DNA of 64,000 nucleotides from Rhizobium leguminosarum (GTDB lineage Bacteria; Pseudomonadota; Alphaproteobacteria; Rhizobiales; Rhizobiaceae). Shown in pieces: positions 57,379 to 64,000 of this stretch. The DNA lies in assembly GCF_001652265.1 (NCBI RefSeq), contig NZ_LWBS01000208.1, forward strand, positions 1 to 64,000, written 5' to 3'. Numbering within the stretch: position 1 is the stretch's first letter; each line of letters begins with the position of its first letter. Position numbers and translations under genes: made by a program. Below the pieces are notes generated by a model. The model ran no database searches. It was given only the letters and a program-made list of their open reading frames with translations, and had not been told where the DNA came from.

Positions 57379-58281
57379 GTGATCACCCGCCGCGGATTTT
57401 TCAGGGTTCTGGGCGGCGGTGTCGCAGGCGTCATGTCGCTCGGTGGTTACGCCTTCGCCTATGAACCGCTCGCGCGGCTCGCCATCACCCGCTACCGGCT
57501 GACGCCGCCGGGATGGACGCCAGGGCTCAAGCTCCGCGTCGTCGCGCTCGCCGATCTCCATGCCTGCGAACCCTGGATGTCCGCAAGCCGCATTGCCGCG
57601 ATCTGCCACAGGGCAAATGAACTCGAAGGCGACGTGACCGTCCTGCTTGGCGATTATGCCGCCGGCATGAACATGGTGACGCAATACGTGCATTCGAGCC
57701 AATGGTCGAAGGCACTCGCCACCTTGCAGGCCCCTCTCGGCGTCCACGCGATTATGGGCAACCACGATTGGTGGGAGGACAGGACCGCCCAGAAGAACGG
57801 CGGGATGGAAACATTCGGACACCGGGCCCTCGCCGACGTCGGCATCCCGGTCTATGGCAACCGCGCCGTTCGGCTCGAAAAGGATGGCCGCGGCTTTTGG
57901 CTCGCAGGCCTCGAAGATCAGCTGGCCCTGCTGCCGGGCCGGAAGTGGGGCCGCACGCAGATGCTCGGCCTCGACGATCTCGAGGGAACGATGGCGCAGA
58001 TTACGGACGATGCGCCCGTCATCCTGCTCGCTCATGAGCCCGATATCTTTCCGCGCGTGCCCGAGCGCGTTTCGCTGACGCTATCGGGCCACACCCATGG
58101 CGGACAGATCCGTTTCCTCGGCCGTTCGCCGATCGTACCATCGCGCTACGGCAATCGCTACGCCTATGGCCATATCGTTGAAGAGGAGCGTAATATCATC
58201 GTTTCCGGCGGCCTTGGCTGCTCCATTGCACCGGTGCGCTTCGGCGTGCCGCCGGAAATTGTCGTGATCGAACTTGGATAA
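57379..58281 (+). CDS. Exported metallophosphoesterase (YaeI-like)
   Basis: 300 residues, starting with GTG directly after the ruvB stop (ATG is absent), so translation is probably coupled. The N-terminus MITRRGFFRVLGGGVAGVMS has an RR-type export signal. Two-metal motifs are VVALADLHACEPWMS, VTVLLGDYAAG, IMGNHDWWED, LLAHEPDIF and LSGHTHGGQIRF. It belongs to the membrane-associated phosphodiesterases acting on UDP-sugar or cyclic-nucleotide-like substrates; the substrate here is unknown. Confidence 0.9.
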   Translation: MITRRGFFRVLGGGVAGVMSLGGYAFAYEPLARLAITRYRLTPPGWTPGLKLRVVALADLHACEPWMSASRIAAICHRANELEGDVTVLLGDYAAGMNMVTQYVHSSQWSKALATLQAPLGVHAIMGNHDWWEDRTAQKNGGMETFGHRALADVGIPVYGNRAVRLEKDGRGFWLAGLEDQLALLPGRKWGRTQMLGLDDLEGTMAQITDDAPVILLAHEPDIFPRVPERVSLTLSGHTHGGQIRFLGRSPIVPSRYGNRYAYGHIVEEERNIIVSGGLGCSIAPVRFGVPPEIVVIELG

Positions 58282-58288
58282 GAATGGC

Positions 58289-58801
58289 ATGACCAAGCGC
58301 ATTCACATCCGCCTGAATGCAGGCGGTCGGCGCTTCAACTATCGCATCGCCGGCCTCGGTTTTCGCGATGGCCATGTGCTCGTTCATCGCGCCGTACACG
58401 AGCCCTTCTGGACTTTTCCGGGCGGTCGGGCGGAGATCGGCGAAACGTCGGAAGAGACACTGAAGCGCGAGATGGTAGAGGAACTGGGCGTTGAGGTGAC
58501 CGTCCATCGCCTGCTGTGGATCGTCGAGAATTTCTTCCACTACGAACAGCGCGATTGGCACGAACTCGGCTTCTATTATCTGATGGACATCCCGCCGGAA
58601 TTCCCCTTCCGGCCGGGCGAGATCATCCATCGGGTCGAGGACGACGACAACCATCTCGAATTCAAATGGGTGCCGGCAACGCGCCATGCCCTGACCGCAC
58701 TCGACATCCCGCCCTATTTCATCGCCGATGAAATCGAAACCCTTCCCGTTTCGCCAGGTCATCTCGTCTGGCGGGACGGCGATCTCGACGGCAAAGACTG
58801 A
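58289..58801 (+). CDS. Nudix hydrolase
   Basis: 170 residues. The Nudix box is complete: G-x5-E-x7-REMVEELGV (FPGGRAEIGETSEETLKREM). Such enzymes hydrolyse nucleoside diphosphate-X substrates with Mg2+. The start is ATG 58289, seven bases past the phosphoesterase stop. The C-terminal FHYEQRDWHELGFYYLMDIP and DNHLEFKWVPATRHALTALD segments give no specific substrate. Confidence 0.92.
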   Translation: MTKRIHIRLNAGGRRFNYRIAGLGFRDGHVLVHRAVHEPFWTFPGGRAEIGETSEETLKREMVEELGVEVTVHRLLWIVENFFHYEQRDWHELGFYYLMDIPPEFPFRPGEIIHRVEDDDNHLEFKWVPATRHALTALDIPPYFIADEIETLPVSPGHLVWRDGDLDGKD

Positions 58802-58806
58802 CGCAA

Positions 58807-58851
58807 GCAATTCAAGGTGTTACAGAGCCCTTTGCGCGCCTCAAAAGGCGC
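58807..58851. repeat. Half copy of the 48572 repeat
   Basis: In reverse complement it reads GCGCC, TTTTGAGGCGCGCAAAGGGC, TCTGTAACACC, TTGAATTGC, matching the first module and linker of 48572-48663. Its hairpin GCGCGCC/GGCGC lies 35 bases ahead of the DinB gene. Confidence 0.5.
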
Positions 58852-58892
58852 CCGGAGCTGTAGCCAAAAGCGCTTAAAGAGGAGATGCGCCG

Positions 58893-59456
58893 ATGCCGAC
58901 CTTCGATCCTGCCAGGCCATTCCGCAAACTTGCCTATAACAACGCCCTAGCCAACCGCCGGCTGCTTCAGACCTGCGCAACATTGAAGCCTGGCGAATTC
59001 GAAGCGCCACGCATAAGCTTCTTTCCCTCGATCAAGGAAACCTTGAACCATATCATCACGGTCGACTGGTTCTATGTCGACGGCCTTGAAGGCGGCACGT
59101 TCGGGCTCAAGGCCTTTGAGGTCGACGAACCATTCGATGACGTCTCCTCGCTGGCAGAAGCCCAGGCGAAGGTCGATCAGCGCCTGACGGCGCTTTGCGA
59201 GACCCTGACGCCGGAGAGGCTCACCTCGACCATCAGCCTCCATCGCGGCGACCGCATTCAAGAAGAGCGGATGGACGACGTGCTCGGCCACCTCTTCCAG
59301 CATCAGACCCATCATCGAGGACAGGTGCATGCGATGCTCTCCGGCACCAGCATCGCTCCGCCGCAACTCGACGAATTCATCGTTGCCGACGATGCCAGGT
59401 TCCGCGGCAGCGAACTCGCAGCGCTCGGCTGGAGCGAAGAAACTTTGATGCGTTAG
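58893..59456 (+). CDS. DinB-family metalloenzyme-fold protein
   Basis: 187 residues of the DinB/YfiT four-helix-bundle fold. The His metal ligands are in LNHIITVDWFYVDG and LFQHQTHHRGQVHAMLSGTS. It starts MPTFDPARPFRKLAYNNALA behind AAAGAGGAGATGCG. Members act as thiol-dependent transferases or are of unknown role; here nothing more specific can be said. A RIME-type repeat begins at its stop. Confidence 0.88.
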   Translation: MPTFDPARPFRKLAYNNALANRRLLQTCATLKPGEFEAPRISFFPSIKETLNHIITVDWFYVDGLEGGTFGLKAFEVDEPFDDVSSLAEAQAKVDQRLTALCETLTPERLTSTISLHRGDRIQEERMDDVLGHLFQHQTHHRGQVHAMLSGTSIAPPQLDEFIVADDARFRGSELAALGWSEETLMR

Positions 59457-59459
59457 CGC

Positions 59460-59546
59460 GTCCCGCAGGACGCGTGGCGCGCTTTAAGTCTCTATCTGAT
59501 GCCTGTCGTGGTCCGAAAGCCGCTGCACGGTTTTCGGCATCATGCT
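59460..59546. repeat. RIME-type repeat between converging DinB and acvB genes
   Basis: Starts with a GCGTCC-GCAG-GGACGC hairpin, then TTTAAGTCTC and a module-2 hairpin, GTCCGAAAGCCGCTGCACGG to TTTTCGGCATCATGCTC, as in the 1935 and 47440 copies. It fills the whole 90-base gap between two converging genes. Confidence 0.7.
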
Positions 59547-60929
59547 CTAATCCTGCAGCCGTCTCTTCAGCCCGTCGATGATCGTCTTGGTGAGAAGGTC
59601 GTAATTCTCGTCGAAATGATGGTCGCCGGGCAGCTCGATGACCTCGGCGCCGCTGTCCTTCAGCGCCGGACAGGCGACATCGTCATCATCGTCCTTGCCG
59701 TAGATGCATTGCACGAGCTTCGGATCGATGTTCTTCAGATCGCCGACGGGATCGCCTCCCGCCCCTTCCGTCTTCTGGCCGAGCCAGCCGAGAACGGAGA
59801 TGACGTAGTCGACTTGGTGCGAAAGCGACAGCAGCGACAATTGCGCGACCGCCGACTTTTCGGCTGGCTTGAGGAGCTGGTAGGTGGCGGGCACGACATC
59901 GGCACCGAAGGAATAACCGACGAGCAGCACATGCTTCACCTTCCACTGCTTGCGGTAGAAATCGATGATCTTCGAAAGATCGGCGGCTGTTTCCTCCGGC
60001 TTGCGCTCCGACCAGAAATAGTGGAGCGAATCGACGCCGACGACCGGAATGCCTTCCTTCTGCAGCGTGCCGCCGACCTCCTTGTCGATGTCGCGCCAGC
60101 CGCCGTCGCCGGAATAGATCACCGCCATTGTATCGAAGGCCGGCGTTGCCTCGAGCACCGCCAGCGGCAGGCCAAGCGGGTTGCCGAAGGCGCCGGAGGC
60201 GGTGACGAGATCGTCGAGCGTATCGGCAAACGCCGTCTGCGCATCGTCGGTGGAATCGCGGATCTCGATCTCGGCATGGGCCTTCTTCAGCGCCTCGGCG
60301 TGCGCCCGGCCATCCTTGTTGGCATCAGGCGTGAAGACGGTAATGATCGGGTCCGGCAGGATGCCGTCGCTGAGGCCATAGACCGTGCGTTCGCCAACCA
60401 CCTGCTTGGACGCCGGCGTGCAAAGCTCCTTGGCAAGCGGAATGCCAGCGACCGGGTTAACGGCAAGTGTCTGGCCGATCGTCGCATCCGGCGTTTGCGC
60501 GGCGATCGCCAGCGCTAAGGCCCCGCCCTCGCCGATGCCGGCGACGATCGGCAGGTGATAGGCGTTGTTGCCGGTCGCGCGCTGCACCTGCTGGCTCAGC
60601 GATTCGATGTCCGAGACCGTGTAGACACAGCCGTCGTTGAGGCTGACGTCGTACCGGCTGAGCGCCTGGATATAGGAGGGAAAATCGACGCCGATGACGA
60701 CGGCGCCTTCGGCGACCAACCTGTCGGCTTCGGCCTTCTCATAGTCGCCCCAGCCGGCTGCATCCGAGATCAGCATCACCGTGCCCTTCACCTCCCCTTC
60801 CGGCAGGAAGATGTGCGGCGACGGAATGAGCCCGGTTTCGAAGCTCTGCGTGGTCTCCTCGGCGGCATCAGCTGGTGCGGCCGCGAGCATGCAGGCGCAT
60901 GCCGTGGCAAGAAGAATTGTCCTGATCAT
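59547..60929 (-). CDS. acvB: AcvB/VirJ-family protein
   Basis: 460 residues, periplasmic. A signal peptide (MIRTILLATACACMLAAAPA) precedes a duplicated alpha/beta-hydrolase-like fold: an N-terminal half (VMLISDAAGWGDYEKAEADR, VAGIGEGGALALAIA) and a C-terminal VirJ half (VIYSGDGGWRDIDKEVGG, LLVGYSFGADVVPATYQLL). In Agrobacterium AcvB supports virulence and hydrolyses lysyl-phosphatidylglycerol; in rhizobia it lies with lpiA. The start at 60929 overlaps the lpiA stop by four bases (ATGA); a much longer upstream frame overlaps lpiA and is not credible. Confidence 0.93.
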   Translation of the reverse strand: MIRTILLATACACMLAAAPADAAEETTQSFETGLIPSPHIFLPEGEVKGTVMLISDAAGWGDYEKAEADRLVAEGAVVIGVDFPSYIQALSRYDVSLNDGCVYTVSDIESLSQQVQRATGNNAYHLPIVAGIGEGGALALAIAAQTPDATIGQTLAVNPVAGIPLAKELCTPASKQVVGERTVYGLSDGILPDPIITVFTPDANKDGRAHAEALKKAHAEIEIRDSTDDAQTAFADTLDDLVTASGAFGNPLGLPLAVLEATPAFDTMAVIYSGDGGWRDIDKEVGGTLQKEGIPVVGVDSLHYFWSERKPEETAADLSKIIDFYRKQWKVKHVLLVGYSFGADVVPATYQLLKPAEKSAVAQLSLLSLSHQVDYVISVLGWLGQKTEGAGGDPVGDLKNIDPKLVQCIYGKDDDDDVACPALKDSGAEVIELPGDHHFDENYDLLTKTIIDGLKRRLQD

Positions 60930-63529
60930 TTTCTCACTACCCCTTTCAATCCGCCCCCGATCAGCAATGTCGCGTCCATCAACGCGATCATCGGATTGCC
61001 CCCTCCGGAGACCGCAAGATAGCGCGGTTGCCAGTGCGGATGAAACTTGGATTTGAATGCCCGAAGGCCTTTGAAGTTGTAAAAGCGCTCGCCGTGTTCG
61101 AAGACGGTGCTGCCGATGCGGTCCCAGACGGGCGCCGCCTCGCGTTTCGACATGCCGGAGAGAGGCGCCATGCCGAGATTGAAGTGGGTGAAACCCTGCT
61201 CTCGCAGATATTCCATGATCTGCACGAAGAGAAAGTCCATCGAACCCTTCGGCGCGGCCGGCGAAAAGCGCATGAGATCGATCGTGCCCTCCTCTTTGGA
61301 TTCGGTGATGAGCATGTTGGCGAAGGCGACGATCTTGCCGTCCCTCTTCAGAATGCCGACTGGCTGCGAGGAGACGTAATCGGGATCGAAGGAACCGAGC
61401 GAGAAGCTCTTTTCCTTGGCATTGTGATGTTCGAGCCAAGCCGTGGAGACGGCGGCGAGATCGTCGATGATCGCCTGCACGTCCTCGGGTTGGACCACGG
61501 CGAATTCCAGCCCGTCGCGCTGGGCGCGGCTTGCGGTCTGGCGAAGGTTCGCCCATTTGCCGCCCTTCATCTCGAAAGTCCTGAGATCGGCCACCGCCAG
61601 TTCGCCGAGCTTGAAGGCGCGAAGGCCGGCATCGGCGCAATGAGACAGCAGCGCCGGCGAGATCTGGTAGAACACGGCACGGCAGCCGGCGGCACGCGCC
61701 GCTTCGACGAATCGCCAGACGAGTTCCTGCACGGCGCGATGGTTGCCGGCCGGATCGAACAGCGCGATCCAGGAGCGGCCCTGCCGGCCATACATGATGA
61801 AGGCGTCACCCCTTTCCGAGAACATGATGCTCTTGTCGCCCATCCGCACCAGATTGGCGTCGGCATTGCCCTGCTTCATAACGATCTCGACGGCGCGCGC
61901 CAGCGCCTCGTCCGTCGCCGGTTCCGGCCGGAAGGTCGCCGGTCGAAGCAGGCTGAAGACGGCGATCGCCGACGAGATGATGGTGATGCCGAGCACGGCG
62001 CGCAGCCCGCGTGGCGCTTCGGCGGTGAACTCGAACTGCCACCAGAGCTGGTTGCTGTATTCGACGTCGCGATAGACGAAGAGCAGGATGACGACGGCGC
62101 CGACGACGATGACGGCGATCGCCATCAGCCAGGACGCCGTCAGCGCCTGGTTGAGCAGCGAAGCCTGGCGGGTAAAGAGCCGGCGGCTGACGAAAAGCCC
62201 GAAGATGAGGAAGGCGAGAAAAGCGGCTTCGACGAGCGCGATCGCCTTCAGCAGCGACAAAGTCAGCGCGGCAAGCGCCGAGAACACGGCCACCCACCAG
62301 GCGCCGTCCAGCCGCTGGCCGAGGCCGCGCGCGGCGACGACGAGTGCCAGCCCCAGAAGACTGGAGAGGAAATGCGCGCCTTCGACCATCGGCAGCGGCA
62401 GATAGTTGGAGAGGAATTCGAGATTTTGGTCAGGCGTCGGCGTGACACTCGAAAACACCAGCATGACGCCGAGCAGCAGCGCGAGAGCCGACAGCAGCTG
62501 CGGCATCAGCCGTCCGCCGATGCGCCGCATGCTGGAGGCGGCCGGATGGTCGACGAAACGACGCAACTCCGCCGCCGAGACCGCGAGCACGGCGATCAGC
62601 AGCGGCAGCACATGGTAGACCAGCCGGTAGAGCACCAGCGATCCGAGCACGGCATCGATGTTCACAGCACTGCCGAGCGAGGCGATGATCACGGTCTCGA
62701 ACACGCCGAGCCCGGCCGGAACGTGGCTGAGCACGCCGAGACCGACGGCGATCGCATAGACGGCGAGGAAGACCGGCCAGCCGATTGCGGTCTGCGGCAG
62801 CAGCACATAGAGCACGGACGCCGAGGCGGCGATATCGAAGGCCGTGACGAGGAACTGGCGCGACCAGGTACGCGAATCCGGCAGGCGGATTGCCACGGGC
62901 CCGAGATCGAGCACACGGCCGTCACGGCCGATAATCATCACCGCGCCCAGAATGGTGACGATCGAACCGGCGATCAGCCGCAGGAGGAAGGGGCTGACGC
63001 CGATCAGCGGGCCGATCTCGTCGGCGATGACGATGAGGGCGATCGCCGCGACGCCCGCAAGCCCCAATCCGAAGGACAGCGTGACGAAGGCGATGATGCG
63101 GCCGATATCCTCCGGCGAGAGCCCGAGGCGCGTATAGGCACGGTAGCGGATCGCGCCGCCCGAAAGCGCGCCGAAACCGGCGGTGTTGCCGACGGCATAG
63201 GCGCTGAACGCCGTCAGCGCCACATGCGGAAAGGGCAGCTTCTTGCCGATGTACTCGATGGCGTTGAGATCGTAGAAGATCAGCGAGAGGAAACTGAGCG
63301 CCGTGAAGAACAGCGCAAGCAGGATCGCGCTCGGCCTGGTCGCCGCCAGCGCACCGACGACGTCGTCATAGCGCACCTCGTTGGTGAGCTGCACGATCGC
63401 GTAACCGACGAGGCAGAAGACCACCAGTGACACGGCTGCCAGCAAAGGCGTTCTGTAACGCCTGAAAAGCCCGCGAAAAGAAAACCCGTCCGTTTCTTCC
63501 ATCTCTTCCAAATTGCCGTGCCCCGACAT
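60926..63529 (-). CDS. lpiA: Lysylphosphatidylglycerol synthase/flippase LpiA (MprF)
   Basis: 867 residues. The N-terminal two-thirds hold about 14 membrane helices (flippase) such as PLLAAVSLVVFCLVGYAIVQ and AVGLGVLSHVPAGLGVFETV; the C-terminal cytoplasmic DUF2156 domain (FMVDM-like NLVRMGDKSIMFSERGDAFI, GSFDPDYVSSQPVGILKRDG, FNLGMAPLSGMSKREAAPVW) transfers Lys from Lys-tRNA to phosphatidylglycerol. In Rhizobium tropici the lpiA-acvB operon is acid-induced and gives resistance to cationic peptides. ATG 63529 follows CAGGG; a TTG further up is less likely. Confidence 0.95.
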   Translation of the reverse strand: MSGHGNLEEMEETDGFSFRGLFRRYRTPLLAAVSLVVFCLVGYAIVQLTNEVRYDDVVGALAATRPSAILLALFFTALSFLSLIFYDLNAIEYIGKKLPFPHVALTAFSAYAVGNTAGFGALSGGAIRYRAYTRLGLSPEDIGRIIAFVTLSFGLGLAGVAAIALIVIADEIGPLIGVSPFLLRLIAGSIVTILGAVMIIGRDGRVLDLGPVAIRLPDSRTWSRQFLVTAFDIAASASVLYVLLPQTAIGWPVFLAVYAIAVGLGVLSHVPAGLGVFETVIIASLGSAVNIDAVLGSLVLYRLVYHVLPLLIAVLAVSAAELRRFVDHPAASSMRRIGGRLMPQLLSALALLLGVMLVFSSVTPTPDQNLEFLSNYLPLPMVEGAHFLSSLLGLALVVAARGLGQRLDGAWWVAVFSALAALTLSLLKAIALVEAAFLAFLIFGLFVSRRLFTRQASLLNQALTASWLMAIAVIVVGAVVILLFVYRDVEYSNQLWWQFEFTAEAPRGLRAVLGITIISSAIAVFSLLRPATFRPEPATDEALARAVEIVMKQGNADANLVRMGDKSIMFSERGDAFIMYGRQGRSWIALFDPAGNHRAVQELVWRFVEAARAAGCRAVFYQISPALLSHCADAGLRAFKLGELAVADLRTFEMKGGKWANLRQTASRAQRDGLEFAVVQPEDVQAIIDDLAAVSTAWLEHHNAKEKSFSLGSFDPDYVSSQPVGILKRDGKIVAFANMLITESKEEGTIDLMRFSPAAPKGSMDFLFVQIMEYLREQGFTHFNLGMAPLSGMSKREAAPVWDRIGSTVFEHGERFYNFKGLRAFKSKFHPHWQPRYLAVSGGGNPMIALMDATLLIGGGLKGVVRK

Positions 63530-63765
63530 TCTTGTACCCTGCTGCAACTGCCAGCTTGGCGGGAATCATTTCAGATGACGTAACATGAGAGGCATATAAG
63601 CTCTATGAAGCCATGCCGCCGCTACCCCAGCCTGCCGCCTGCGCCTCAATCATCCTCAATTGGGGCGAATTTGCGCAGGCGGGCGTCGCGACACATTGCA
63701 TTTTCGTAAGCTTCAGCAGAGCCTTGCCCTGAACGGGATTTGAGACGCGGGAGAGCGGTTCGATA

Positions 63766-64000
63766 TGCAGGATGGCCCGGCCTTCGTGATACTTGCCCTC
63801 GGACGTCTGCTGTTGGGCGGCCTCTATTTCGCTGGCGGCATTCATCATTTTTTCGTTATCGTGCCGCTGACCGACGCGATCGAAGCCCGCGGCGTCCCTT
63901 TTGCGAAAGGAGTGCTGGTCTTGGGCAGCCTGTTCCAGATCGTCGCCGGCATCCTGCTGATGCTCGGCCTTTTCGTCACGGCAGCGGCATTCGGTCTCAT
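63766..64000 (+). CDS. DoxX-family membrane protein, N-terminal part (cut by window edge)
   Basis: An open frame from ATG 63766, behind GGGAGAGCGG, runs 78 codons to the window end: MQDGPAFVILALGRLLLGGL, then YFAGGIHHFFVIVPLTDAIE and KGVLVLGSLFQIVAGILLML. The helix with GRLLLGGLYFAGGIHH and the following GVP-(F)AK...LEL-like layout fit DoxX/DoxD-like four-helix membrane proteins. It is divergent from lpiA. A short opposing frame at 63603-63848 is taken as its shadow. Confidence 0.75.

Noticed and set aside
56320..58035. 571-codon minus-strand frame opposite ruvB and the phosphoesterase
   Set aside because: Spans two solid genes antisense, no recognisable domain, composition typical of a shadow frame.
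59547..61640. 697-residue version of AcvB starting inside lpiA
   Set aside because: The first 237 residues are an out-of-frame reading of lpiA; a signal peptide begins at 60929 with ATGA overlap.
61028..63430. 800-codon plus-strand open frame opposite lpiA
   Set aside because: It is exactly antisense to a well-supported membrane protein gene; its product is His/Asp/Arg-rich low-complexity, typical of high-G+C complement frames.
63603..63848. 81-codon minus-strand frame near the right end
   Set aside because: Overlaps the start of the DoxX-family gene antisense and has no supporting features.

Overview
The window is chromosomal DNA of about 60% G+C from a Rhizobiales species, most likely Rhizobium of the R. 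etli / R. leguminosarum group. The pointers are an lpiA-acvB operon, an sqdBDC sulfolipid operon, DctB/DctD-type regulators, a cobalamin-riboswitch cbtBA pair, pobA with an AraC-type regulator, and several copies of rhizobial intergenic mosaic (RIME-like) palindromic repeats. No prophage, CRISPR array, symbiosis island or rRNA operon was seen.

Layout. 0-21 kb is accessory-leaning: the start of an IS4-like transposase, an orphan Bug-family binding protein, an ArsR/SRPBCC pair with a striking operator, a DctB/DctD-like two-component system, a molybdenum oxidoreductase, cobalt uptake genes behind a B12 riboswitch with a divergent histidine phosphatase, a GGDEF-EAL protein, a Pit phosphate transporter, acetate kinase with phosphoketolase, the 4-hydroxybenzoate module (pobR-pobA), a decayed ABC-transporter binding-protein gene and a VCBS-type adhesin-like protein. 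21-29 kb holds tRNA-CAT, mnmA, a PAS-GGDEF-EAL protein, and serA and serC, serC having a candidate leader RNA. 30-42 kb is the conserved envelope block on the minus strand: ybgC, tolQ, tolR, tolA, an extra TolA-C-terminal-domain protein, tolB, pal, cpoB, tilS, ftsH, glmM. 42-45 kb is sqdBDC. 45-54 kb holds single genes (5-formyl-THF cyclo-ligase, ymdB-like phosphoesterase, an MBL protein, yebC, a luciferase-like monooxygenase, a chemoreceptor). 54-57 kb is ruvC-ruvA-ruvB, interrupted by a VapBC-type toxin-antitoxin pair. 57-64 kb holds a metallophosphoesterase, a Nudix hydrolase, a DinB protein, the lpiA-acvB low-pH membrane lipid operon and the start of a DoxX-family gene.

Themes. Envelope maintenance (Tol-Pal, OMP, sulfolipid, lysyl-PG) dominates. 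The most unusual observations are a freestanding, signal-peptide-bearing TolA domain III encoded directly behind tolA; a palindromic repeat read in frame inside tilS; a related repeat inside the sqd operon whose terminal arm forms the ribosome binding site of sqdD; and a toxin-antitoxin module, with its own promoter and operator, between ruvC and ruvA.
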